A stretch of 64,000 nt of DNA from Coprinellus micaceus (GCA_951394405.1 OX596338.1:1178001-1242000); one strand, 5' to 3'. Positions 36,801 to 49,537 are shown, numbered from the stretch's first letter. Notes: generated from the letters alone by a model not told the origin. Program-made: numbers and translations.

Positions 36801-38247
36801 CCTCCTGCTTCTCCTCCGTTGAAGAAACCGAAATACCTGCGTTGCAGGATTATTGCCACACCCTGACACTGCCATCCCGGCGTGCCTTCACCAAGCATTT
36901 CCTCAACCGCGTTTCCAATCTAGTCAGTGCAGTGGAGACATACGTGAAGCCCGTACAGGTACATGGCGAGGCCGCCGCTGTCCACCGTCTACAATTGGCA
37001 TATCGTTGGGACACCAACAAGGTTCACGTCCGTGGCTGCGTTGGAATCACACAGAGGTTGCGCAACGTATGTTTCCGCCTCTGACTTCGTCCTCCACTAA
37101 ACCTGATATATTGCATTTTCAGGAGTTCGCTGGCTTGGCTTTGAAGTGTGCGGACGACTTGAACAAGACTTTCAAGATTGGCCTTGAGGAGAAGTGCCGA
37201 GAAGGCGCCAAAGTAGTGCGTCATTCCTTCCTATCGCACCATGGGCATAGCCCTGAGTATGAAACGCAATTAGGCATCGGACTCGGCGATAGAGGTCATC
37301 GAGAAGTTTGCGACTATCCACCACGCTACCTATCGAGCCAGTGTGTATTTGGATCTATCCTCTGGCACATCCTCACGCTCACAAAAACACAACAGCCATG
37401 AAGCGTTATGGTAGCTGGAGAAGGGATGTCAACGTTGAACTGGTTGACCCCTTCACACAAACGATCGCTCGGTCGTTCAGCTCGATGTTCGAGAAGGATA
37501 TATTTGGACCTCTCGAAATTTCCATTCGCAACTGTATTGCCCAACTCATGACAGAGTTCATCGAATCGGCTGCTGAGGAGTTGAAACATGGAGCGCATTC
37601 TCAGCAGAAAGAGTGCCGGAAGGAGATTCGAACGACCTTGGACCATGCTATGGTAGCCGTGAAGGAGACTATGTCTACGCAAAGGAAGGAGATTTCGCGC
37701 TCAGTGGCACCCCATATTAAGCAGTCCTTGATGGAAAGCTACGAGAACGCTAGGAGAGAGAAAGGGAAAGGGTCTGTTGCTCGGATGAAGGTACGTACCC
37801 GTCAACCCCCTACAACTTGCATAGGGGCCTCGTACTCCTTTTAATGACATCTCTTAGTCACATTTCCGGGCGTACGTCGAACAGCAGAAGGCCACTATGT
37901 TCTCAGAAGCCGCAGAAACTATTCTCGTTGGTCTAGAGAATGCTGCCAATGCTGTCGGGGAAACTTTAAAAGAGACATTGTTTGACCTCGCAGAGAAGGT
38001 TTGTGCTCGCTCACTGCAAGACATTCAACGTTGCTGACGGAGTTCCACATAGGTGGAAGTCAACCTTGCAGTCGTGTGGGAAGACGTTCGGAGCGGTCAT
38101 GAGGAGATCGCTGCTCGTGCGGAGGCTCAGCGGGTCATGTGTCGGATCAAACATCAGATTGACCTTTGGCTCGAAGCAGCACGTTGCGACGAAGAGGGGC
38201 CCCTTGCCGTCGTATCGGGAGTAAATGAGGATGCGGACATGTATTGA
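33823..38247 (+). CDS. SLIP-GC-like dynamin-family GTPase, copy B
   Basis: Large P-loop GTPase of the nuclear SLIP-GC type. Suggested first exon 33823-33836 joins 33950 onward (MDARSPQRGSRGG); the start is the least certain part. N-terminal helix NYTPEKALKAGSKMVDEVEN, then the P-loop GATGAGKSSILNAVLD (about 34358-34406), TIVPTSAMR and CTAVVTKISHH, the WPLIREVHVFC segment, ALSTGAVLVDLPG (G3-like), ADANAARANIAMEHLKKAKH, ITRAVDDQTAQ, and FIASKTDDVAATEIV (guanine-recognition-like). A basic cluster (KRKAKLP, KVRRRRKG) and a Ser/Asp-rich acidic run follow, consistent with nuclear targeting, then coiled coil and a helical C-terminal stalk ending DADMY. About twenty short introns. The reading is intact as far as I followed it. 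It lies 966 bp upstream of copy C in the same direction. Confidence 0.8.
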
Positions 38248-39213
38248 GCTTCCCGACCCTGGCCTCGATAGGTGTTCCCTTTTAACGCCCCGTTTCCTGT
38301 GGCCTTCCCCTTTTTATTGCTTTGTTTGTGTTTGAGATTTACTACACTACCCTTTACCGTAATGCACGTGCAGGTTGTCTGAGTAGCCGGGGGTGGACAC
38401 GGTGCTGCTGTCCAGACCAAGGGACACGAATTGTTGCCAAGGTCTCTGAGACCCGCGACGAGTGAAGCAGCGTGTAGATGCTTCTGAGCTGTGCGACAAA
38501 AACTGTGACCCGGAGGGCGGGCAGTAAGATCTACAAGACAGCTCATTGTTCGTGGCACTTCCGTTCGATCGTACCGTATCGAAATATTTTATTAATTTAT
38601 CGGCTCGCTCACTTCATGCCTTCTCGTATCTACCTCTCCCCGGTCTTCATATCGTTCGTGAAGAACCTGTAGGCACAGGGGGACCGGCGGTGTATCAGTT
38701 TGATGCTTCTTAGCTCTAACAAGTGCTAACATTGCCGTTATGCTCCGTTAATATGGCCGTGGTTCTCGCGACCCGATATACTCGTATGCGGATGTGAATA
38801 GACCCCTTGCCTAGATGGGGTCATTACAAGATGGGGAATTCTCAAATGGGCCTGCACATCACGACGTTCCACAGGCTGCCTGCAACTGGGCGCTAGAGCA
38901 TGGTTTGCGTTGGACATTCATGAGCTCGTCCTTGGCAGAGTGAGTGCGGGAGTAGGTGATATCTTCCTTCATTTTTACCTAATATTTAATGGACGCAACG
39001 ATAGAAATTGCCATTCTCTTGCCTCTGGCGCCTATCAGGCCTCAGGCGCCCAGCGGAATGGGGCTGTACTGTTGTGTTATGTTTGGCTGGTATTCATTGT
39101 TTCGCGGATCCTGTGTTGAATAGGCGCGTTTCTGCTAATACCACCACCAGCGCCATCACCATTTCCGTACCTCTCGTCATTTCTACATTCAACTCCATTC
39201 AAATTTGTGCACA
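38248..39213. other. Intergenic region between tandem GTPase genes
   Basis: 966 bp between the stop of copy B and the ATG of copy C. No gene recognised. Confidence 0.5.
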
Positions 39214-42200
39214 ATGAGTGCAGCCGGCTGGGGATGGGTGGGTGAAAACGTGAGCTTCCCTTTCAACTGTCATACCCCGGATCACTGAGGGCGTTCACCC
39301 AAACAAGCTGGCCCCAGATGATCATCCGGCACCTGCGCCTGCGCCCACACTCACCACACATCCTACACCCAAACCTACCAAGCCCAAGATTCAGAGAAAT
39401 GCGACGCCGGTTGCAAGGGCGACACCCGAGCAAGCATCCCAGTCTCCAGTTCAAGCGCGCTCTCCCAGCCGGGCTTCCAGGGTTTCCAATGGCCCGGAGC
39501 AAGCCTCAACGTCGAAAGCCACAGGGCCCCCCAAACCATATACCGTTTATGAAAGTGCCTCGGAAATCTCCTATAGTCCAAAGCGTGCCGTCAAGGAAGG
39601 GCAGAGAATGGTGAAGGCAGTCTCGGACAGGATGAAGAAAATGACGATTGGAAACGATATGCGGAGGGAGGATTGGCAAAATGATCTTGAATTGTGGGTG
39701 CGATTAAGACGTCACACAAACCAGCTCCTAATGCTATTCGACCTAGTCTTGAAACAGAAGAGCCTTTGCCTGCCATATTGATCGCCGTCTGTGGAGGTCC
39801 GCCTGGCGTCCACCTCTCCCTTTATCACCGTTACTAACACTTGCCTATTCGTAAATCAGCAACTGGGGCAGGAAAGTCTTCGGTCCTCAATGCTATCCTC
39901 CGAGGTGCGATTGGCTCTCTCCGTTACCCTCTACTTCGCCGAAGTGCTGATGGCGCCGTAAATACAGACAACATCGTCCCAACCAGTGGCATGCGCGGTA
40001 CGCGAGTCAACCCGACAAACTCCGGGCACACTAATCTCATGCCCGATTTCAGCATGTACAGCCGTCGTTACCAAGATCTCTTATCACAAGAAGCGTCGCA
40101 TATGCGCGACAATTATCTTCCTAAACAAAGAGGACTGGAGGAAAGAGCTAGAAGTGCTGTTAAAAGATCTAACCTCGGAGGATGGCAGTGTCCCAACGAA
40201 CGATTCGGAATTGGCGAAGCTCAGTTTGCCGGCTAAAGTCGCCTGGGAAAAGGTTTGTTTCGGTTCGCCCTTGAAACTGCCCGACGGCTGAGTGTAATGA
40301 TAGATTCACGCCGTTTACCCAACAATCGAGATGGGCCAGCTCAAATGCATGTCGGTACAGCAAATCATAGACTTGAACCCCGGTGAGAAACTCCGTGATT
40401 CACCCTTCGGCCTCGGGCTCATCATGTTCGTGAACAGGGGTTTTCGACAAGCTGGGTAATGTCGAAGAATTCGAGGTCAAGACCTCCGACAAATTCACCG
40501 AACAAATCGACAAGTATATTAACTCCCTAGATGATGCAGAAGGTGGGGCCTTATGGCCCTTAATTCGAGAGGTACACATTCGGTGTCATGCAGACGCGTT
40601 GTCTAGCGGGGCTATTCTCGTCGACCTTCCGGGTATCGCTGACGCTAATGCTGCGAGGAATAACGTTGCGGCGGGCTACATGAAGGAGGCCCATAGGATC
40701 TGGATTGTGGCGCCTATCACGCGCGCGGTTGATGATGGAACTGCGCAGAGTGAGTTGGATTCGCCAATCGCTCGTCGTGGCTTTGATACTGAGGCATTAT
40801 TCAAAGAACTCCTGGGCGATATGTTCAAGGCTCAGCTTCTCAGTGCGTCCCCTTGCTTGTGCTTCTGTAATGGAAAAGGAACCTAATCGACCGCTCATAC
40901 CTGTAGTGGATGGCAAGTAAGTGGTGTTCTGCTTCTATTGCGCCAGCCGACTTACTAAACGTGACCTCAGATACAATTCCCAATGCATCACATTCATCGC
41001 GAGCAAATGCGATGATGTTTCGTGCAAGGAGATCATCACTGCACTCAAACTTCGCAAGGACCCCGCTCTCATTGCTATCGACGCTCGTATCAGCGAAATC
41101 GAAACAAAAAAGAAGGACTTGGATAGGCGCTTTTCGAAGAAGCAGGCGGATATCACAGGTAAGACCTTCCTTTGAGCCATTGTATGAGTCGTCCCCAACA
41201 CTTCTATATGACTCGCAGCTCTCGAGGCGGAGTTGAAAGCCGTAAATACCGACCAACGGGTCCCCCCGCAACCGCCAACGTTTCAACCCAAGAAGCGGAA
41301 GAAACTAGCCCAAGCTGGACCCCGCAAACGTCGTCGACCAGCGAGTGATAGTTCATCAGGGAGCGAGTCGGACGACGGTTCCAGCGACGAGGACTTCAAG
41401 TCCGATACCGAGTCGGTGCCAGAGGCCCCTCCAGAAACATCGATATCTCAAACCACTCGGTTCGGGCCCCCGATTAACACAGAGGATACGGATGGTAGTG
41501 GCACTTTTGATCAGCAAACGTCGAAGAAGGTTCGTACAAGATCGCTTCAGCGCAGACTGGATGAGGCCCTTCGAGAGAAGAAGGAGATGCCTGGTGACAA
41601 GGCGACTCTCGAGAAGCAGGCCCTAGCAGCGCAGAGGGACAAGAATGCGTTTTGCTCCTTGGCTCGGTCAACACATGCGCGAATGGCTCTTAAGGGGCAG
41701 TTTCGGACTGGGCTACAGGAGCTGCACGGTGAGAGAAGCCCTTCGTTCGCCGTAGAACTCAAGACTTACTACATATGCAGATAAAGCTACTGCCGATTCC
41801 CTCCAGTCCATCGATCTTCCTGTCTTCACTATTTCGAGTCGCGACTATGTTAGGTTAACAAGTAGGCGCTTTGTGGCTTCAACTCTGCACACAAGCTGAC
41901 CCACATCAAGACCAAGTAATAGGGGATGGCGAGCCTGTATGCTTCACCGACGTTGCGGATACAGGCATCCCCGCATTGCAGCAATGGTGCCATGACTTGA
42001 CGCAGCCATTTCGTGAGCAGGCGGCGCTGAAGTACCTCTCCCGCCTGGGGAGCCTCGCTTTAAGGATTCGAACCTGGGTCGAGAATATCGATGCTCGCCC
42101 GGATACCGCCGAGACCAGAAGGCAAATTCGAAAGAAGTACCAAACGGACCGGAGTTCTGCGAAGCGGGCGGGAGAAACGGGGATCGCGTTGCGCCTTTCC

Positions 42201-43326
42201 AAGGTACATTCCATCCGCTGGCGACCATTAAATTTGCGTATGCTGATACGGATATCTCAGGAGTTCACGGCGCACGTACTCAAGTGCACCGAGCACTTGG
42301 AAAAGACTTTCAAAGACGGGATCGAGACGTCCTGCCAGGCTGGGGTTCAGAAGGTCGGTCTTCATCCATTACACCCTGCATTTCTAATTGTACCTTAGGC
42401 ATCCGATGGCGCGGTTGGTGCTGTTGAGTCGCTCTTTAAACCTTGGCAGACGTGGAAAGCCGGTTAGTAGCCTTCGCCTGTTAAAGGACGATATGTAGAC
42501 TGACATGTCTCGTTGCAGTTCTCCGTCGCCGAGGAGACTGGGAGCGTCACAACCTCAACCAGATGCTCTTGCGGCCATTTATGCAAGAAGTCGCATCATC
42601 TTTCGCCACGACCATGGAAACTGAACCACTGTTCTCCCGGTTCAGATTCGACGTTAGATTGGCTATCTACGATTTCCTTCGCGAATTCGAGAATTCGGCC
42701 ACTGACAAGATCGGAACTGCGAGAGTCTCGGGCCCGCTTAGAGCGTGTCAAAAGACCACGAATGCGCTCGTTGATGATATAGTAGGCCTTGTCGAGAACA
42801 CTGTCCAGGGTGGCCGTTCAGATACGTCTCGCACTGCAGTCCCTTGCGTCAAAGCCAGGCTCGAGAGTGCGTACACGACAGCTTTGGAAGAAACCGGGAC
42901 TGGGAGCGTCAGTCGCCAACAGGTGAGGGCATCTCTACCCTCTCGTTCTTTACAGTTCTGACCAAGAATTCTAGAACTTCTTCAAAACGTACGTCGATCG
43001 ACACAAGCAAGATATATTCGAATCGGCCGCCTCCGCCATCCGGACAGGTCTCGCTAGGATTATACAGTCGGTTGACCAGATTCTGCGCAAAGAGGTTGAC
43101 GCTCTGGCGAAGAAGGTACATGGGCGGTGACCGTTCGAGGACTTGATCATTGACCCTACCTTCCATGCAGATCGAAGTCGACCTTGCCGTCCTTTGGGAA
43201 GAAGTCCACGAAACCGACGACGAGTCTGAAGCGCGAAAGGAGGCTCAAGCTGTCATGGCCGACATCGAAGCCCAGGTCCAGCTGTGGGAGGACGCTGGGA
43301 AACCCCCTTCTCAACAGCCAACCTAA
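39214..43326 (+). CDS. SLIP-GC-like dynamin-family GTPase, copy C
   Basis: Closest in structure to copy B. First exon encodes MSAAGWGWVGEN, then a Pro/Ala/Thr-rich linker and the helix ISYSPKRAVKEGQRMVKAVS with RREDWQND. P-loop GATGAGKSSVLNAILR at about 39860-39905; DNIVPTSGMR, CTAVVTKISYH, REVHIRCHADALSSG, AILVDLPGIADANAARN, IVAPITRAVDD, and CITFIASKCDDVSCKEII follow in the order seen in animal NUGGC. The middle holds a strong bipartite nuclear-localisation-like signal (PKKRKK and PRKRRRP) and an acidic Ser/Asp patch, then coiled coil and a C-terminal stalk ending KIEVDLAVLWEEV and SQQPT. Short introns throughout; all examined joins are in phase. Function in fungi is unknown; a nuclear or DNA-associated GTPase is the inference from the animal family. 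Confidence 0.83.
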
Positions 43327-43599
43327 ACGATCCATGTCGGGTTGTCGTTGGGGTGCGGGACAGGGGAAGAGCAGGACACCCGGCCATTGTGATTCAAGTT
43401 TCCGCCTATTATTATTGACATTTTTTCAACTTCATCTCATGTAATATACCATGCGCGCCACGAGATTCTCCCCTGCTTGACCTTGGCCCCAACGGAAGGA
43501 TCACCATATACTCCGCAAGGCCATCCATCAGGCATCATGCCCGGGTCCCAGGGCGCTTCAAACTAGTGTTTTCGTGGGGAGCGGTCTCAGTGTCACACA

Positions 43600-44996
43600 C
43601 GCCGCAACACTCACATTTGGTCATTGCCCACTGGCAAGCGGCTAGAGCAGTGAGATGGGGGGAGGGATGTCGTACACTCCCAATATTCCTCCACAAAATC
43701 CATCAGGCCTTGGTCCCAGTGTTTGAGACCCTCATTTTCGTGAGGAAGTGGTACATAGACCACCGCCGTTCTCCTCGGAGTACCATGCTGAAGGCGTCGT
43801 TTCGGAGCGGCCTCCCATCCAAAAGCAAACGCGACGAAGGGCCCTGCAAAGTCGGAGGACGGCGTGAATTTGGTGGGGGTTTAAGGTGTCTCCAATAAAG
43901 AGGTGGGTGAGCTAGACCATAGAATATAGCCTGGGAAACGGTTTTCGCATAGAATGTTGGTGAGGACGGCTCTGCGGAGATTTGGTAGGTTTGAGAGCGG
44001 ACTATCTAGGAGCTGGCGAGGGTGGCTGTGGAGCTTTAAATCAGGCAACAGTACCAAAGATGTGACGGACGGGAAGGTCAAGGTTCCAAGATGGGTAGGG
44101 AGGACGGGTCCCGTATATCGCAAATGCGTAACCAGACTCAGGGCAGGGTGGTGACGAACCAAGGTTGGGAGAGACACGCCAAGACTAGACTCTTCTCCGC
44201 CAATTGACTTTTCCGTTTCGATTCCCAGATGCCAAGGTAACGAGTTCTGGAGCAGTCTATCCAACCGCCAAAGGTAGTGGTTGGCGTGGTTGGAATAGAT
44301 GCGAGGATCTTCCCCGTACTCATTCTCTCCGGTCAGTATCGTCAAGTCCGTCCATATGGAGGGGGTCCTTTCGACGACAGCTTGCCATACCTTGCACACC
44401 CGTGACAGCGTGCCCGGAGCGGTGGTGCCAAGCTATCCGTAATAGTTTTTGAATCGATCTCCAATGGGCTCTTCGATATAGAATGCGAATATCTTATCCC
44501 AGATTTCCAATGGGAGTCTTCGCCACGGCGCAAGGATGCTACGGCAGGCCATCAATCTACGGTGGCAGAGAGATTCCGCCCCGCGAAGTTGCGTCAATAT
44601 CTGCGACTGGGATCCTTGCTCGAGCGCTATGACGTGTTGCAGCTTCCGAAGTCCATCGTAATATCTTCGGGCAGCTTGGGTCACAAATAGTCTGTCGTCC
44701 TTGGACGGTGGGTGAGGCGAAGAGCGATCGCTACTACATCGGCGCTCAAGCCTAGCTGGCTCACGTTACAGCGCATCAAATCGAGACTCATGGACTTGTG
44801 TCAGAGCAACCCACCTCAGTGACCGGAACTCTTCAATCGCTTTCAAATGGCCCATTCTAACCTCGTTGGTACCAGTGGCGTTTGCGTTGAACAGTAAGTC
44901 CGGGCGGCCGCGCCAATCGTATCGCTTCGAAGGCTGTTTATACGTGCGCCTTGGAATATGGGCGGTCAAGATGGTGGTTAGGGACAGAGTGTTCAA
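43600..44996 (-). pseudogene. Decayed F-box gene
   Basis: Relative of the F-box gene at 1-1083. From 44996 downward it reads an N-terminal helix (AIEEFRSLRWVALTQ), LGLSADVVAIALR, then, one base out of frame, FVTQAARRYYDGLRKLQHV, and the F-box RRLPLEIWDKIFAFYIEEP. After FKNYYG a TAG (44435-44433) interrupts, yet similarity continues at once with APGTLSRVCKVWQAVVERTP. A TAA at 43883-43881 follows SLLETP, but coding-like sequence goes on beyond it in the same frame (GLKHWDQGLMDFVEEYWE). One frameshift (about 44690-44725) and two in-frame stops make a functional product unlikely. The right-hand end near 43600 is approximate. Confidence 0.72.
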
Positions 44997-45273
44997 ATTT
45001 TACTGACAATGACATCAATTTTGTCACCAGGTATCACGATCACATGATTCTAATTCTTCCAAATTCGGCCTCCGCCAGTGACTGGTTGATCAAAGTAGTG
45101 CATGGAGTTAAGTAGGGAAGTGAACCCGAAGGTTCGGAATGTTACAAAAGGTCACAAAGGGTCACAAAGGGTCAACGCACCGCCGTGCCTTACGAAAGTG
45201 TCTGTCCGTGTTCTCATCTAGAAGTCCGTACCAACAGAAAGTCCAACCGCGACAGGAGACCAAACAACCGCGC

Positions 45274-46342
45274 CTAAACCATCCTCCACAGTACCGAAAC
45301 GAGCAACGCGACCAAAACCAAGTGCACTCCCTGACCAGGAGCCACCGCAGCCGCAGCCCCACTAACAAGCGGCGCCCCGCCCCCAATCGTGCTATTCAAA
45401 CAGCTAAGCAAGTCAGCGTCCACACCCACCGGCAATGGGGTATCCACCACGCTCTCATTCGCCGTCACCGCAGCAGCAGCGTTACTATACCCGCCCAAGT
45501 ACAGCCCAATGCTACTTGCACGGTAGTACTGGATCGCCTCTTCCGGGGTGGGCTTACCGAGGTCGGGTCCCTTGTAGGCTTGGAGCTTCTTGATGCTTTT
45601 GGCGTCGAGAAGGCCCTTGGAGGCGCAGTATTTCTTGATGGACTTGATGAGGGAGGTGACGGTGTCTTTGTCGGAGAGGATGTAGAACGTGGACTGTCCT
45701 TTCGGTGAGACGAACTCGGCCGTGTGTTGGGCGCCGCCAGTTCGGTTTTTGGCCGTAGGCGATCCGTACTGCGATAAAAGAGTTCGGGTTAGTCATATTT
45801 GGTGAGAAGGCCAAAGGAGTGCTTACCTCCTCGTTACAGACGTACGACGGCCGGTCTCTACAGCTTCCATAGCTCACGGGCCAGAAGTAATATGGAAACC
45901 CGCGCCCCGCCGTACCTTTCCCCGTCGCATCAGGATACCCACTCCCATACGCACTATCACAAAAACCCGACCAGGTTAGAATACCCAACCCTCAATAACA
46001 CAACCCAACCAAAACTCACCTCGTCCCATATATCCCACCCCTCACACCTCCACCAACAGACCTGCCCCCGAACAACTGCCCCGAAGGTATCGTATGCACC
46101 TCGGCACTTCCACTCCCTTTCTCAGACACTTTCTGGGTCGGGGTCTTGTCCTTACCTCCAGCCGACTTGAACACGCCGCTACTACCCTTGCTTCCACCTT
46201 TGCTACCCGAAGACGAGCCCTTCCCGCCTCCACCCTTCCCGCCACCACCGCCTCTGCCACCTCCGCCTCCACCTCCCCCGCCCTTCCTCTTCCACAGGGC
46301 ACGGCGCTCAGAAAGGGGAGTGCTGATGAGCGGGACGAACAT
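45274..46342 (-). CDS. Glycine-rich surface-type protein with hydrophobic C-terminus, copy 1
   Basis: I do not recognise a named family. The start ATG at 46342 gives MFVPLISTPLSERRALWKR, then a Gly/Ser/Lys-rich low-complexity run, and a conserved core: IPSGQLFGGRSVGGGVRGG, YGSGYPDATGKGTAGRGFPYYFWP, and a Cys-containing segment (GSCRDRPSYVC). After the second intron come GGAQHTAEFVSPKGQ and YYRASSIGLYLGGY. It ends in a hydrophobic stretch LVLVALLVSVLWRMV, as in GPI-anchored or tail-anchored proteins. No convincing N-terminal signal peptide is visible. The core is shared with the gene at 57141-58230. Likely at the cell surface or a membrane; function unknown. Confidence 0.72.
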
Positions 46343-47987
46343 CTCTGCGGCGGGATGCGATCGAAAGAGATCGAGTCGGGAGTCTTGAAGTAGAGCGAGA
46401 ATAGTGAGAGCCGAGTGACCCCTGTCGATGAACTTTATGCAAGGATGGGTGGACACCCACACCAACCATCTCCCTTAAATACTCCTCAGGACACAATGAG
46501 AGGACGGGGCAGTGTCCCAATACACCCCCGTCGCCAAAATACCTCGGACCTTCAAGGGCTGGCTTTGTCCTGGACCATCATGCGCACCCAATGGACACCA
46601 ACTACTACCACGCCCGTCGCTGTGGCTTCTTTACACCAGCGCTGTAAGGCCTGTAATTATCCCCGCGTGGCAACCGTTTCGCTGTATCGGGATGAGCGGT
46701 TACCGCTTGGGCCTTGCCATTGAGTCGGCCTCTGTCGGCCTCGGACAAGCCACTTTTGTACTATCGGGGTCGGTAGGGAGGCTGTATTATATGTGTTGTT
46801 AGGTTGGGGGTACCTTGGTGGGGGTGACGTTCAATGAGTAGTTGCTTGGACCGGCGGTAGGGAGGACCTGGTGGGCCTAGCGGGAGTCAAAGCGCGACCA
46901 TCCCTTCAAGTGTTCGCCCGACGGTAACGCACCTACCGACCTCCACACGACCGGTCTCTTCACCCATGCATTGCATGCAGGGTAAGAAGCCGGATCCAGG
47001 GGGGTTTCACGCTTACACTTATACCTTATACCGATCTCGCGTTTAGGTTCACACTCAACCTCAACCTCCCGGAGCGCAAGAATCCTATAGCTAACACTCT
47101 TACAAGGCCTTGAAACGCCCGGTGTCCAAGCCATCCTTGGTCGACGGCAGTCTGGGAGTCAGTCGTCGGAGGGGTTTTGGTAAGGTAGAGGGAAGGGAAA
47201 GGAGGGGACGGAACGAGCGTATGCAGAGCCCCTCGTCGAAACGAGGCTGCTCGGTGACACTTGCGTTTGGGGTGGTGCGACGCTGCCAACTGCGCGATAG
47301 GGGTGTGCTACGATGCGACTGGGAGTGGTGACTTTCCCGGGCTCGACGGGACACCTGCAGCTGCGCTCATAGCGTGGCGAGGTCAACACATAATGTCGTC
47401 AGGTACTAACCACAGGGGGTATGTCCTGGTATGTCATGACAGCCACGCCAAACAATTCATTAACTGAAGATTAAACAGGGAGAGAGGTGACGCTGGACCC
47501 GACGCGTTAATTAACTTTCAATTTGGTCGCGTAGGGTACATGTATGTGAAGTACTCCGGAGTCCGTAGTCGGGGTACATCGTGTGTCGATGAGGAGGCTA
47601 TATACGCGTCGGGGCGCTGTCAAGGGAGAGGTTTAATGAGCTATTGTTCGTCTGTATCAATATAATGTGTTGATGAAGTGGTGTCAGAGTACGAACCTTG
47701 GGGAGGGTAGCAACGGCGTCATGTAACACGGGCGTGAATTAAGTGTAGAGGGAAGAGAGGAAGGAAGGAAGAGAGCGGGACAGCGAGAATGAATGCGATG
47801 AGATGAGGTACGGAACGCGTGGAGAACGATAGCGAGAGAGCGAGAGAGCCAGGGACTTGAAAGCTTGAAGTTGAGACGATAGCGAGGTACGAAAAGCAAA
47901 GCAAAGCGAAAGGGCTGACACTCCAAACACAACCGACAGCACCGCAAAACCGAAACAAAGGACCTCCTTCCCCCTTTTCACGCTCGC
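46343..47987. other. 1.6 kb region without a recognised gene
   Basis: Left end is the promoter of the minus-strand glycine-rich gene (TATTTAAG on the minus strand at 46482-46475). The remaining frames on both strands are short and unlike known proteins. Confidence 0.45.
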
Positions 47988-49081
47988 CTACCCAAGCTTA
48001 CTAATCAACTCCTTCAACCTCCTCTCGTCCAACCCGCCCCCGCCCTCCTTCCCCCCACTCTCCACCTGGTTCTGGTAGTACCTGTCGAGCTTGGCGATCG
48101 TGCGCTCGACCTGCGCGGGGGCGGCTTGGATGGATGTGAGGGTTGTGTCCGCTTTGGGATTTGGGTAAAGGGAAGGGTAAGGGTAAGGGGAGGAAAGAGG
48201 AGTAGAAAGTTAGTTATGATTGGCCGGATGCGAGTGGGGGAGGGGAGGAGAACGTACTGATCTCGGTTATTTGAGCCTGGACGTCCGCCCAGAGCTTGTC
48301 CCGTGCGTCATACTCGACTTTGAGGCGGTCGATCAGGGACGCGATATTTCCCTATCATCCATCAGCATCCCACATCCCCACACCTCAAAAAAAAAGCAAG
48401 CAAACACCGTACCCTAATCTCCTCAAACCCCCCTCCAACCTCCTCATACTCCCTCAAACTCGCCCCCTCGAGCTCCTTACTCGCATTATTAAACATCTTC
48501 AGGCCCTTCGCGTACGGGACGTCGCACTCCTGCGCGGCGGACGCGTGCTGCGCGAGGATGTGGTTCATGACGGGGACGCAGGTTTCTGCGATTTCGTGTT
48601 TGAATTGGGTGCGTTTTTGGAGGAAGGAGGTGGTGAGGGTGGTGAGGAGGGTGGGGAAGGGGTCGGTGGGGGAGGTGTGGCTGGTGTCATTGAGTGAGGG
48701 GAGAAGGGGGAGATGGAGAGAAGAGGAGAGGCATCATCGCGTCCGGGATAGTAGACATCGGAGCGGGAGTCGCAGAGGGATGTTGACGTTGAGTAGGCCA
48801 GAAAAGTCCGAGAAGAGCGCATATAGTCAGTTGTCGGTGCTTAGATAGGACTCAGGGACGTCGAGAAGCCGGAACGGCGATGGGAATATAGCATAAGGTC
48901 GAAAAAAAAAAGATTCATACCCCTCGTCCATCAAGTCGTAGAGCAGACTCTGTTCGCTGTCCCAGTTGAACATCGCGTCCTCATTGTCGTCGTCCAAGTC
49001 CTGGTGCAAGTCCTTGGGCTGCTCCTCAGAGTCCATAGGAGCAGCAGCACCGTCGTTCAAGAGCGTCTTTTCGAGATCCAC
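47988..49081 (-). CDS. Hypothetical helical, charged protein
   Basis: I do not recognise this protein. First exon from ATG 49081: MDLEKTLLNDGAAAPMDSEE then an acidic stretch and FNWDSEQSLLYDLMDEG, ending at a GTATGA donor. The next part (about 48700-48420) has LLTTLTTSFLQKRTQFKHEI and AETCVPVMNHILAQHASAAQ, predicted helical, followed by EVGGGFEEIR. Two more exons give GNIASLIDRLKVEYDARDKL and IQAAPAQVERTIAKLDRYYQ, and the end is RRLKELISKLG with TAG 47990-47988. Heptad-like patterns suggest coiled coil. The join between the first exon and the rest is uncertain because the intervening sequence is Pro/Ser-rich; two genes are possible. A BAR-like helical bundle is a weak guess. Confidence 0.55.
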
Positions 49082-49537
49082 ATGGCGCTCGTGAGAGAAG
49101 GTAGGACGGTCTGTAGAGAGTCCGTGATTTGGAGAGGGACGAACAGAGCCTCCGTGTCCGAGTCCGAAGCCCAGGCGGGTCTTCTTCTTCCAGGCTCCGC
49201 TGGCATCTGCACCGACTTACAGCGACATAAGATATTTAATAACTGGGGACGTACGGATTTTAGAGGAGGGAAAGAGTGACATCGGGGGTAGAGAGCAGCG
49301 GAATGAAATGGAGAAGAGGCCGCATCAGAAACCTTTTGAGCGTGAATTGAAACTCCGATGATATGGTGTTGAAGCCGCCCTTGTGCATTTTGGCCGTGTC
49401 CGTCTCCTCTTCTCTCCCCTTTTCTGCTTTCGTGTCGCTCGTTCGCCCTCTCCCTTCGACTTCTCCTCCTCCCATTCCCTTCACTTTCCGCGCCAAGTCG
49501 TTTCTCATTTGTTTAAGAAACCAGCGTTGTAGCAGAG
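49082..49537. other. Divergent promoter region
   Basis: 456 bp between the ATGs of the minus-strand hypothetical gene and the first G-gamma gene; no gene seen. Confidence 0.5.

Noticed and set aside
45150..45180. Tandem GGTCACAAA motif as a regulatory array
   Set aside because: Only three imperfect copies; likely chance or a small satellite.
48150..48195. Telomere-like GGGTAA repeats
   Set aside because: Short, irregular and of the wrong order for the fungal TTAGGG repeat; inside an intron of the minus-strand gene.
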